Below are positions 40,277 to 50,893 of a DNA stretch of 64,000 nucleotides, in pieces. The stretch's first letter is position 1; each line of letters begins with the position of its first letter. The position numbers and the translations under genes were made by a program. The notes under the pieces were generated by a model. That model searched no databases and was not told the DNA's origin. It was given only the letters and a program-made list of their open reading frames with translations. Source of the stretch: Proales similis (taxonomy: Eukaryota > Rotifera > Eurotatoria > Ploima > Proalidae); assembly GCA_019059635.1 (NCBI GenBank), contig JAGVRJ010000001.1:3410001-3474000 (forward strand), given 5' to 3'.

Positions 40277-40642
40277 TTTCGATCTTGATGTTCACCGTAG
40301 TGCTGTGTTTTCGCCAACGCCTCTACGTGCTCAATTCGCTTCGTCTCTAAAGCTTCACAAGTGCTTTGTTTAACTTTTCATTTGCTCTTGTAAACAAACA
40401 CCTCAAGTTAAGGCAGGCCGCCAGAATGGCAGCATCGAAAGCACAATAGCGAGCGCTTAAATTATGCTGCCACGGTCGCCAAACAATTTAATTGTAACTA
40501 CAACAACTTTCCTTTTAAATTATATAATTCGCAGCTGCGTGCCTGACTTGGGCCCGATTAGGGCTCGCAGGCACTCTATTTCTACTTTGCTCTCTTTCTA
40601 CCCTATTGAAATTATAAGCTCTTTTCTGGCTAAGAGCGCGAT

Positions 40643-40682
40643 GTGAGTGTGTATGTGTGTGTGTGAGTGAGTGTGTTTGTGT
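40643..40682. repeat. GT-rich dinucleotide microsatellite
   Basis: An imperfect GT run with GA and TT interruptions, about 450 bp upstream of the PDE8 start codon. It is a simple-sequence repeat able to vary in length. Confidence 0.8.
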
Positions 40683-41135
40683 TTGCTGAGAAAAGACTCC
40701 TCAGGTCCTAGATCGGTCGCATCCGGCTCGTTTATTGCAGTTTTAGAGTAAAGCCAGCTTGTGCGATAACTTCGGATGACAGTTGTGCTGCCATTTTGCC
40801 GGTGTCTGCAGATTCTCACCTATTATTTATTAATGCTGAAAAATTTCACTCTGACCGTTTGCTTTGTCGTTGAACTCTTTAACCTCAATTACTTAATCGC
40901 CTAAACCGATCGACAGCTAGATTAGAACTTTATGAGATTGGTCTCAAGCCGCCGTCGCGGTCTGTAGCTCTCATTGAAGAAAATTAAAGGCCAGTTGAGC
41001 AGAGAGCGCTTTGGAAGAAAGAAGCGCTGCGCGGACTCAATCGGGTTAGTTGTCGCTCCATAAGTGTTGACTGGGCAGCACATCGACGACCTTGTCGCGA
41101 CCCAATACTAGCAAGCTCAATTAAAAGCTGTCATC

Positions 41136-44100
41136 ATGAAGGTAGAGACCGTTTCGATTTGAAATTTAGTTTGCTCAAGTCTTGTAACCGCAATCGACCG
41201 CCGTCAAGATTCTTCTCGTGTTTGCCCAAGAGGACAATGTTATTGCAGCGCTCAAGAATGCGATCAACAAATGCGGCTACAAGCTGAATGTCTGCCGCAA
41301 CGACAAGGAGGCGCTGGACACTTTTGTGAAATCGCGCTCTGACTTGGTGATTGTCGACTCGCGTCGCGTTCGTCAGGAGCTCGAGTATGAACGCGTCTGC
41401 CGGTAAATTAAACACGACACGCCTGCTAGCCCGATATCAAAACGATACCTTGCTAGTGAGATTCGCTCTCGTTTCTTGTACACAATTATGGCCGCGCTTG
41501 TCTCTGAATCGTAAGTCGACTTGAGCCATATCAGACTACTCGATGGTGCTCTAACTCTTGGCTGCGGCAGGGACGAGGAGAATTCGTTCGATGCGATTCG
41601 CCTTCTCAAAACCGGTTTCAATCGAGTAAGATTTCAAGAGTTGAAAAATGAGAAATTCCATCTGACCAGGCGGCTAGTTTTTGTACGACTCGTCCACAAT
41701 TAGAAAGTTTTCCAACGAATTGTTAAGCATCGAGCAGGGCGAGCTGGCGTCCATGCGGCGCCTCCGAGCTGCTCATGTGCTCTTTACCGCGCTTGAATTC
41801 AGCAGCGATCCAGTGGAAATATTCAATGAACAGCTCAAACTTGTGGTAGGAACTATTTGACTGCATTCGCCTTTCTGCGCCTCGACTCTGATTCGCATTC
41901 GCAGTATGTGAACAAAGCATTCGAGAATTTTACCGGTCACAAATTGAACGAGATCAGCGGCTCTTACTTGACCCGATTTCACAGCCTTGATCCAGATGAG
42001 TTTGTGCAGTCTGACGACGAGCCAGTGAGTGAAGTCGCACCATCCGACTTGCTTCTCTGTTCTCATTTGATTTCAGACAAGAGCCCGGATCTGGGAGATG
42101 AAAATCAACTGTGCGAATGGCCAGAGTCTGAATCATGTCGCGCAGACCGTGCCTGTAATTGTGCAAGGCGATTTAAGGTCTCTTTGCATTTTTACTAGTT
42201 CTGGCAAGCCGTATCACTCAATTCGAATGATTTGAACAAAACAGGAAAATTCAAGGCTACGTGGTGATCACCAAGTCGAAAGAAGAGGCGCTCCGGCTGG
42301 GCACAAGCTTGAGAAGAGGAAGCTCGATGCAAACGAGCGACTCAAGCGAGCCGATCAGCATCAGTGATCCGGCCCAGTCGAACATGCTGTCGACGCTAGC
42401 CATACAGGCCGATCAGATGCCCACTTTTGTGAACTTTGCCGCTTGCCTCTCGTCGGCACGCTCTTCTCAGGCCGATGCGCGCTATCTAAGTCAAGAGACT
42501 CAATTGACTGCGCTGAGCGAGTCAGTGGCCGATCGAGAATCGATCAGTGAGGACGAATACACCAACATGTTTCGTAATGCGCGTCGCTCATTTCCTGAGT
42601 ATCAAAGAGGTAGAGACAGTCCGAGATTGCCGCTTCTTCTATTTGATTGTCATGAGACTACCTGAAAAGATCTAGGCGCGTTCGCCTATGTGCCCAGAAA
42701 GCGCTCGTACGATGTGCAACTGACAAGCTCAGACGTGAATGCCCGTCGACATTCAATGGCCCGCTTTCATCAGCAAATAATCGAGGCGCCAATATGCAAA
42801 GTAAAAATGCCTTTCAGTGCGATCTAATTGAGTAGCACGCGCCATTTTCAAACTCAAATATTATTCACTCGAAGGCTATAAATGTCATCTCGCTGGCGCG
42901 CGAGCTCAGCAGTCGAGAAGCAGTGAAGAAAAATTTGGACGAGGCGATTGACATTTTGAAATCGACCGAACTATACAATCCGTCGCTTACCGAAAACGAC
43001 AGACACATGAACGACTTGATATCGGGTCTGATGTCGGTAAGTCGCCTTTTTTAATTCATCACTGCCGGGTCGTTTGTCGAGCTACTCAACTCGTCTTGGC
43101 GTAGAACGGACTGCAGCGTCGATCAATGCGAAAGGATCCGCGAAAGTCGAGTCGTAAGTGAACATTTAAACCAACCAAATCCAGATCCTGCTTTTCTTCT
43201 AATTAAAAACAATTTGCTCTTATACCACTCACGTTTTGCTTTAAAACCGAACAAAAAAAAAAAAAGAATCAAACAAATTGCCGAGTTCACATAGCGAGCA
43301 CAATTTAAAGAACCTTCCACCAGAAATTAGTGAACTGCTTGAGCAAGAGCAGTCGTGGAGCTTCAACATAATTGAACTAGAACGACTGACCAACAAGCGA
43401 ACGTTGGTCACGCTCGGCTTTAAGGTGATGAATCGATTCGACGTCTGCCAACATCTGCGCATCGACGAAGAGCTTCTGGTCAGCTGGCTCTCGCTCATGG
43501 AGTCCAACTACAAGTCCAGTAATCCATATCACAATTCAACACACGCCAGCGACGTGCTCCATGCCACTGCCTATTTCTTGTCGACTGATAAGCTAATGGT
43601 TGGTATCGAGTTTGATGAAGGCAAACGCGCAGATTGAACACAGACAAATTTAAAGGAAGTGCTAGACACAAACGACCGCGTTGCTTCGTTGATAGCCGCC
43701 GCCATACACGATCTAAATCATCCGGCGCGTACGAACGCATTCCTCTGCAACATGAACAGCGAACTGGCCTTGCTCTACAACGATCTGTAGGCATTTGACG
43801 CTCTCTTCGATTCGTTTGTTTGTTGATCCAGCACACACATGGGTTTTAGGGCCGTGCTCGAAAATCATCACTCGGCGCTCGCTTTTAAACTCACCAGACA
43901 GAGTCAAAATGCAAACATATTTAAGAATTTGACCAGGTTAGTGCCTGCTCTGCCTGCCTGTTCACTGTTTGCCGGCAAATCGAGCAAATTTCGCAAAAGG
44001 GACGAGTATCGGGCACTTCGGTCGGTCATTGTCGACATGGTCCTCGCCACTGAGATGAGCAAACATTTCGAACATTTGAACAAGTTCATAAACAAATTCT

Positions 44101-44673
44101 GCTCGTCTGGAGATGAGAAGCCGGTGATGGTGAGACTTTTCGATAAATTCCACAGCAGACGCGTTTTAAAGCGCATTCAACTTTTAGACTTTGACGCATC
44201 TGCAAAAGCCAGAGAATCGACTTGTGCTCAAGCGAATTGTAATCAAGTGTGCGGACATCAGCAATCCGTGTCGGCCGCTGGAAATCTGCAAAGAATGGAC
44301 GAAGCGAGTCTCTTCAGAATACTTTGACCAGGTAAGCTTGTGCTCGCTGGTGCTCAATAGGGCCCATTTAACTTGAAGACCGACCAGACGGACGAGGAAA
44401 AGGAAAAAGGTTTACCAGTGGTGATGCCCACCTACGATCGGGCTACTTGCAATCTGCCTCGTTCTCAGTCGACATTCATCGAATATTTCGTCACCGACAT
44501 GTTCGAAGCGTTAGACGGTAAATGAACGACACCTCTTGTCACTCTCGTTCAATTCTGACTTGATTCTTTCAGAGGTCATATCTGTGCCGGACGTGATATC
44601 AAATTTAAAATCGAATTTAAAGTATTGGCAAGATCAGGATAGAGAAGAAGGGACAGTTAACTCAAACAGTTGA
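41136..44673 (+). CDS. PDE8: PDE8-type high-affinity cAMP phosphodiesterase (REC-PAS-HD catalytic)
   Basis: This is a class I cyclic nucleotide phosphodiesterase of the cAMP-specific PDE8 family. Eighteen exons were joined: 41136-41141, 41209-41402, 41457-41510, 41571-41625, 41678-41845, 41905-42024, 42077-42177, 42245-42609, 42676-42800, 42875-43036, 43105-43153, 43267-43598, 43656-43786, 43850-43936, 44000-44129, 44188-44331, 44388-44517 and 44573-44673. They total 2,454 nt and 817 residues (human PDE8A 829). The N-terminus is the response-regulator-like domain ([10 protein letters not shown]), followed by a PAS domain ([19 protein letters not shown]), then IEAPICK and the catalytic domain. 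Catalytic signatures are [41 protein letters not shown] and [14 protein letters not shown]. The metal-binding HD pair is intact. The first coding exon is only ATG AAG, so the start is the least certain point. Confidence 0.95.
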
Positions 44674-45948
44674 TTTTGTTGGCTCTTGTTGGTCAACTTT
44701 TTCTCCAGAAAATTGTTTGCCGCTTCTGCCACAATACGAGCGCAGATTCCTTCAAATTCATTCACCTTCACTTAGGAGCTGACCGCTTTCAAGTTTATCT
44801 TCATTGCTCAACTTGCCCTCCTCTGTCGTCACGACCAACCGCAGGCCAGGCTACTGCTCCTTCTGAGCAGTAGGACTTACAGCCTCATTAATACACGCCC
44901 ATTGACGTTTGTAAAATTACTACGCGAAGCAAACAAATTTCTTCAAGATGCCCCCAACCGTCGAACGGCGTTTTAAAATCCAAATTGTTTTTTCTCTTTT
45001 AATTTAACATTTAGAATAAACCATGTTTCTTTCTTATAAATACACGCGAGTATATAAACGAGTATAAATACAAATGACCGAGGCGAGTGACAAGTTATTA
45101 CCCAGCCGAATTACTTGAATCGTTTCTGTTTTCTCTCTTTGTTCTTTCTTTTCGCTTTTCGTTCAATTTTTCAGTTCACTTACTTCAAAATAAAGGCAAT
45201 CAGTTCGTGCACTGTCCTTGGTTTCATTTGCTTTTTTGGGCTCGACACAGAACATTGAGGGAGAGAGAGAGAGAGACATTGGGAGAGAGGCAAGGATGGA
45301 GAATGGAGTTTTGTTTGCAAAGCTGACTATGGCAAATAGTAAAGAGTTTCCGGCGTACTATTTTTCTCCAAGCAAGGAGTTGAATTTAAATAATTGCCAC
45401 ACGCTGAACGCCCCAAGAGGAGAGGCCATTTGGAGAGTCTATTTTCATAATAAATCCACACTGGCTCGATAGATGCGCAACGAAAGAGGCGAGCGAAGGA
45501 TGAACGAACGAGACATTTGTGATCTTGCATGTTTGCAAGTAGAAAATAGAGCTGGTTGGCTGAGCTCCGAGCGCAAGTCGAGCATATATTTCATTTATAT
45601 ATATATGCAAGTAGCACGAGGCATTGGCGTGTACTTGCATGGACCTGAAGCGAACACGTTTTCACTTACTCAATTTCTGCTGCTAAGAGAGAAATAACGA
45701 AATCGCTTCACATTTGGATCAAAGTGGAGCAAAGCTTAAGCTCTGTTCTAGTTTGTTTCCGATAGTTTTCAAACACCAGTTTTCTACATTGGCTTTTTTC
45801 GCCAAACCGACGGCACACAGTTTAATGCGCTCTGTAGAGGTCAAACACATAGACGCGTTTGTGCCATAGACACATAGACGATACACACAGATGACTAAGC
45901 TTTGCGGCAACATTCAAGTTTAGATTTTCGCTGACTCGCCCGCTCAAC
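44674..45948. other. PDE8 3' UTR and eIF5A promoter/leader region
   Basis: No convincing coding sequence is present. AATAAA occurs near 45013, about 340 bp past the PDE8 stop, and may be its polyadenylation signal. A (GA)n tract lies at 45259-45276 and a TATATATA run near 45596-45606, about 340 bp upstream of the eIF5A start. Open frames around 45473-45697 have no recognisable family features. Confidence 0.55.
45259..45276. repeat. (GA)n tract upstream of eIF5A
   Basis: A pure GA run about 670 bp upstream of the eIF5A start codon, on the coding strand. It is one of several GA/CT runs near predicted 5' ends in this window. Confidence 0.8.
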
Positions 45949-46494
45949 ATGTCTGACCACGAGGATAATTTTGACTTTTCGACCGGCGAGTCCGGAGCAT
46001 CCGAGTCGTTTCCCATGCAGTGCTCGGCCCTCCGCAAGAACGGCTTCGTTGTCATGAAGGACAGACCGTGCAAAATTGTCGAAATGTCCACCTCGAAGAC
46101 TGGCAAGCACGGTCACGCCAAAGTCAACTTGGTCGGCATTGATATCTTCACTGGCAAGAAGTACGAAGACATGTGCCCATCTACTCACAACATGATGGTG
46201 CCCAACGTCAGCCGAAAGGAATACGCCGTAAGTGAACAAGAGCGGCCACTTGTCGAGCAGCAGCATTAAACTCTGAAACCAAAATAGCTGATGGACATTT
46301 CCGACGACGGCTTCGTTTCTCTTCTCGACGAAGACAAGAACGAGACCCGTGACGACATTCGCTTGCCGCAGAACGATATGGCCGAGGAGATCAAGACCAA
46401 GTTCGAAGCTGAGGAGACTCTCCGATTGACCGTCATGAAGGCTATGGGTGAGGAGCAAATCATGTCCTACAAGGTCGAGTCCGACAAGAAATAA
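45949..46494 (+). CDS. EIF5A: Translation factor eIF5A
   Basis: eIF5A is the hypusine-containing factor that promotes peptide-bond formation at difficult sequences and assists termination. Two exons, 45949-46227 and 46288-46494, are joined across a 60 bp GT-AG intron and encode 161 residues (human 154). The hypusination loop [13 protein letters not shown] is intact, with the predicted modified lysine at K53. The N-terminal SH3-like domain ([22 protein letters not shown]) is followed by the OB-fold C-domain ([21 protein letters not shown]). The protein ends YKVESDKK. The acidic extension before the core is slightly longer than in vertebrates. It converges on TDP-43, leaving 188 bp between the stop codons. 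Confidence 0.97.
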
Positions 46495-46525
46495 ATGCTC
46501 TCTACTCTATAAAGCTAAAGCAACC

Positions 46526-46531
46526 AATAAA
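46526..46531 (+). terminator. eIF5A polyadenylation signal
   Basis: A canonical AATAAA lies 32 bp after the eIF5A stop codon. Confidence 0.75.
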
Positions 46532-46629
46532 ATGCTGAAATCTAACTTGAGCCTTTAGATCAGGGCTGGGCATGGGCTGGGCATTATGGAGATTTGGACA
46601 GTGCGCTTTCAGTCAAACATTTAAGTTTG

Positions 46630-46635
46630 TTTATT
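46630..46635 (-). terminator. TDP-43 polyadenylation signal
   Basis: TTTATT on the plus strand, AATAAA on the gene strand, lies about 48 bp past the TDP-43 stop codon and within 100 bp of the convergent eIF5A signal. Confidence 0.7.
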
Positions 46636-46682
46636 TAGAGTCAGTGAACCAACTTATTACAAATAATCAAGCAACGATGTGT

Positions 46683-48379
46683 CTAAAACTTTTTGCCTTT
46701 GAATCTATGATCGGGCGGCATGTTTAATGCATTGAACGGGCTCGGGTTCATCTGAGGCATGGAGGGGTTGCCTCGGCCACCGAAATCAGGCATGCCCATT
46801 CCAGGCATGCCGGCGCCTGGCTGACTCCAGCCCGGCATGCCCGACATGTTCGGTTGAATTGAACCTGCATTGGCGCCACCAGATGAGGCGTGGGGTGAAT
46901 CGATCGGCGCAGGACCGTTCGGTGTCATTCCGGACGCAAGCTGCTGCAGGAAGAATGCCATCATCGGATTGAGCATGTTCATCGCGTTCATCTGATCTTG
47001 GCCTCCTGGGCCCATGGCGGGCGGCATTCCGTTGCCTGCTGCGCCCATAGGCGGCATGTTGGGTGAACGAATGTCACGTTGGTGATGGTCCGCATGACGA
47101 CGATCTTCTCTTCGTCCTCGTCCAGGGCCGTGGCTAGGACTGGAACGTTGGCCTCGTCGGGGAGGCCCATCGTGGCGGTGCTGACCATTGCTTGCCGGCG
47201 GGCCGGCTTGTTTGGATCCGTGCGGAGGCCCTTGCCAGCCCGAGTCATCGTCCTTGGGATCTGCTCGGCTGACGTGAACACTGACGCCTCGAATGAGATG
47301 GCTTTCGCCGCACAAATTTTGCGCCACGTCTGCTTCAACGAACGTGACAAAGCCGAATGCCCTGAACGGTTTCGGGATGTAGACGTCGACCACTTGACCA
47401 TATTTCTCGAAATATTCCTGCAGGTCTTGGCTGGTCAAGTTCTCCGTCAGACGTCCGACAAATATTTTTCGACTCGTCTCGGGTTCCTTAAAGAGCACTT
47501 GAGCATTCTGTTCGGCTCAGACGGTGGTTCAGCGCAACTGTACCTGTGAATTTGGAATTTTGACGTCACACCAACGACCGTCGATAAAGTGCTTTTTGCC
47601 GAGCACATTGCACTGATGCTGGTAGTCTTGGAAGCGTACAAATCCGAAGCCTTTGGAGTTGTTTGCCGAGTCGCGTTTAATCTTAAGCATTGGTTAGATG
47701 CGCTGTTAGGCCAAGTCGAAGAGAGAGAGAGAAAAAATTTTGCCCGAGAACGAAAGCAACGCATCGATCGCACTCTCATTCCGGTCCAAGGCAGGGCTGC
47801 AAGCAAATTTACCTCACACAAAACCACTTCACCGTACTGCTCAAAATAGCGTCGCACCACATCCTCCGTACTCTTCCAGGGTATACCCAACACAATCAGA
47901 TCAACACATTTACGCTCAATCTTTCGACTCTTGGACGCATTGGCGTCCGCGTCGTCCGCCTTGCGCTTCGCATCTAGAAATTCGGTATAAGGTTCCGATT
48001 CACACTCACGCTCGCGATTTAGGTAGATGGCGCACACTGATGGCGAGCAAAGTGGCGCTTTGTTCATCAACTAACCTTTTGGATAAGTGACCACATAGAC
48101 GCACGAGTCCCATTTGTCTTCGCCTGGCGGGTAGATTTTGCCTTCGGCCACACGGACACTGCGAACGTGAGAAGCGAATAAGAACAAAAGGAAACGGCAG
48201 CAGCCAGCAAATTGATTTTACCCTCGCCAGGAGCTCGTTTGGTCTGGCTTGAATTTGAGGCCGCACGCGCCCGGGAACTGAGCGGTCAGCGTGCTCATGA
48301 GTACGTAGCCGTCCGGCTCGACTGGAATCTCGACCGACTCGTCTTGACTCTCAGCCTCGGCTACTTTCACAAACAACAT
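46683..48379 (-). CDS. TARDBP: TDP-43 RNA-binding protein
   Basis: This is a homologue of TDP-43, a nuclear UG-repeat RNA-binding protein that regulates splicing and RNA stability. Exons on the minus strand are 48222-48379, 48076-48158, 47813-47973, 47544-47681 and 46683-47507, giving 454 residues (human 414). The N-terminal oligomerisation domain (FVKVAEAESQ, LTAQFPGACGLKF, VYVVTYPK) is followed by a bipartite nuclear localisation signal (DAKRKADD ... KSRKIERK). RRM1 has DLIVLGIPW and RNP1 SKGFGFVRF; RRM2 has KIFVGRL and RNP1 RAFGFVTF. The C-terminal low-complexity domain is Pro/Met/Gly-rich rather than Gly/Ser/Asn-rich, but contains MLNPMMAFFLQQLASGM, comparable to the conserved human helix. 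Intron 4 (47508-47543) is only 36 bp. An alternative in-frame ATG lies at 48400; 48379 aligns with the family start. Confidence 0.95.
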
Positions 48380-49482
48380 TTCTGCTTTATCTAAAATCAT
48401 TTGAACTCTCAATCTGCCTGCTTTCAGCTCTCTATATGGCCCTTTCAAAATGCACAGAGGCAAGCGCAGCCGCATACACTCATTCAGATTGACGGGTACT
48501 AACAACAAAATGGACTCTGGCCCGCCCTTATGCTCTCGCTCTTGATTCTTATTCGCCGATGTGCGTTCGTCCCATAAACAAGTACCGCCTAGGCCATGAA
48601 TCATGCAGCCCATTCGTCCATTACCATTCATACGCCTTCAACCTAGCCATTTCTTCTTAATTATTACCATTCTTCTATAATTGCCCGGCCCGAGCGAGTG
48701 CAGTCAAATCCAACTCAACATCCCAACCGGTTATTTGCCTGCAACCGAATCTCGTCTCCAAACTCGACCCTTGTCTATTTGAACTTTGATAATACTGAGC
48801 GATATGAATAAACCTGTTGCTGTTGAGAATATTGTCAACAACAAACATAAGTGTTCGCCTGGGAAACCAAAAGACGGGAAACGTTAAGAGCCGACCAGTA
48901 GCATAGCTAACAAGCTTTGAACTGTTCTTGACGCATCGAATTTTGCGAAGAAAAATAATTTTCATTAAATTCAACGATTGAAAGGAAATCTGGAAATTCT
49001 TGACCTCTTAGTGAAAAGTGAATCATTTGAATGCGCGCGACAAAACAACAACTCCCTCTGAGGCCTATTTCAATCGTGAATTAGCTAAAGATAAGCTTAA
49101 TTGTCGTCGGCACCTCATATTGGCGCATATTTGCATTCCTAGATTTCCTAGATTTTTCCACACGATAATTCATAATCACCGCATTCCCCCTGGTCTGATA
49201 TTTGTTGTCAAATGAGCAAGAAACGAAATTTCAAATCGTAATAATAATACGCGTCATGAAGCATAGCTCATAATTACATCATGGCAACCATTCGCCGCTT
49301 TTACGCACCACTTCCTCCCTTAATCGATTCTACCTTGGGCAATTGTTTCTGGTCGCTTTTCTCACACACTTGTTTCTATCCAAACTTATCTCCGAGCTGC
49401 ACACGGTCTAAATTTGACTCTCAATTTGACTACCTTAAATGCCTAGATTTTGCAATCAGGAGCATCGAAAAGCAGAGCAAGA
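48380..49482. other. Head-to-head intergenic region between TDP-43 and TPRG1L
   Basis: About 1.1 kb without a supportable gene. On the TDP-43 strand a possible leader acceptor (ATTTTAG) lies just before the start codon, so an untranslated exon is possible. Open frames on the minus strand near 48675-48974 have no recognisable motif. The right part is AT-rich, with TAATAATAA near 49240-49250. Confidence 0.5.
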
Positions 49483-50749
49483 ATGGACAACTCTGAAACA
49501 GCAAAGCCGGTCGAACAGAGTCAGCAGAGTAATCAGGCCGTTTCTATCGATGTGGAGGCCAGCGAAATGCAGGACAAGATCATGCCTTTGAATTCAGGTA
49601 AACTGAGTCAAACAACGCTCACTCTGACTCGAATAAATTGTTTGCGTGCAAATTGGTAGCCGGCTTTGAGAACAAGGCATTTGAGCTTGAGGACATTCAG
49701 TTGGGAGAAAAAAATCACTTTGACCGTCAAGCCCGACCCGGCAGCACCCGCAGTACGGCGTCGACAACAAGCCGGGGCTCGGTCAACTGTCAAAGCGGCC
49801 GAGTCAAGTGCCCTAACATGCGGCTGAAGAAGTTCTTCTCTTACAATTCGGTGAGGAAATCGCTTTAGCTTGCAGTCTAACTTGGTTGAAATAACGAGGC
49901 CGACAGGAGACCGGCTTCAGCAAAGCAAAGGAGGAAATACGAAAACTAATCGAACTCGAACGAGACGGCAATTTTCTGGGCAGCTGGCTTCTTATCGAGT
50001 AAGACCACTTGCCGGCTGTTCTCGTTTGTCCTGTTTCGCTGAATGAGCTTTTCGATCAGAATAAGTATCTGGGACTTGCATCGGGAAAAAGTGGTCATGC
50101 TGACGGACAGGTCGCTATTTTTAATTTCGTTCGATTTCATTCGAACACGCATTCTCGGCCACAATCGCATCTCGTTGAGCGAGATAAAAAAAGTGCACTC
50201 TGGCCCTCTCAAGTACGCACCTGGCTCACTAATGGGGTAATTGGCGATCAGTTACATTCTTAAACGACCGAAACCTTAAACGATTGAACAACATTAAACA
50301 CTTGAAGCGAATACCCATACGGAGCGGCCAAGATAACCTGGGGCGACGACAGTCTTTCGTTCATGCAAAAGTGGAATCCGTTCAACTTCAACATTCCGTT
50401 CGCCATCCTTTCCTCTCATCACATTCTCTACAATGAAAAGGAGAAAGAGACCGAATTCTACAACTGCGATGAGTTCATTTCCAGTCTTGAATTCGGTAAG
50501 CTCGACAGAGCTTCTTTCTGACGCTCCCTTTTCATGCGGCCGAACTAAAGCATTGAGCAAACTGCCCGAATGCTCGAATGTGCAGAGCAGCGAAGGGGAC
50601 GTGGAAGTGGAGAGCTATGCGAGCCTTGCGTCAGTTCTTTACAATCAAAACTGGCTCGGATTTCAGCTCGACAGTAAGTCCAAGCTGCCCATCTGCCCTT
50701 TCGAATCCATTTTCGATTTCTATGTTTAGGAAACGGACTCAACTTTTAA
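49483..50749 (+). CDS. TPRG1L: TPRG1-like protein with hSac2 domain
   Basis: This is a member of the tumour protein p63-regulated gene 1 family, whose vertebrate TPRG1L (mover) is a synaptic-vesicle-associated, calmodulin-binding protein. Exons 49483-49597, 49660-49850, 49907-49998, 50060-50236, 50308-50495, 50551-50673 and 50730-50749 total 906 nt and encode 301 residues (human about 272). After a disordered N-terminus the order matches the family: KKFFSYNS, then an IRKLIELERDGNFLGSWLLIE segment, then the hSac2-type core (VVMLTDRSLFLISFDFI, KITWGDD, MQKWNPFNFNIPFAIL). It ends LGFQLDRNGLNF, like the human GYSMTRGKIGF end. The last exon is 20 nt. Biochemical function in invertebrates is not established. 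It converges on PUS7, with 144 bp between stop codons. Confidence 0.88.
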
Positions 50750-50861
50750 ACTCTCGTCGATAATTTGCTTTTAAGAATGGTTCGAACAAAACATTTTGTC
50801 TAAAGGCTCTAGCAAACAGCCAATCATGCAGCAAATCGTTTAGTTTCAAGCTAAAGCAGCC

Positions 50862-50867
50862 AATAAA
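50862..50867 (+). terminator. TPRG1L polyadenylation signal
   Basis: AATAAA lies 112 bp past the TPRG1L stop codon and just before the convergent PUS7 stop codon, so the two 3' UTRs probably overlap. Confidence 0.6.
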
Positions 50868-50893
50868 TTTTAACTCAGTGAATTGCAGCTCTT

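Larger units (their letters stand above)
35774..41135. other. 5.4 kb region without a supportable gene, between dynein and PDE8 5' ends
   Basis: Both flanking genes are transcribed away from this region, so it probably carries their promoters, untranslated leader exons and enhancers. It holds CT tracts at 35794-35810, 36169-36183 and 37526-37542, a degenerate AAT/GAT triplet repeat at 37042-37073, and a GT-rich tract at 40643-40682. Many TAAT-type homeodomain-like cores are scattered around 36270-36420 and 38200-38440. A TATAAAG at 40270-40276 could be a core promoter for a PDE8 leader exon. Short open frames are low-complexity translations of pyrimidine-rich DNA. The only suggestive one is a weak ABCC-transporter-like segment near 36420-36690 on the minus strand. 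I found no tRNA, snRNA or rRNA. Confidence 0.6.

Noticed and set aside
48675-48974. Minus-strand open frame of 99 codons between TDP-43 and TPRG1L
   Set aside because: No recognisable motif, no splice partners and AT-rich composition; not supportable as a gene.
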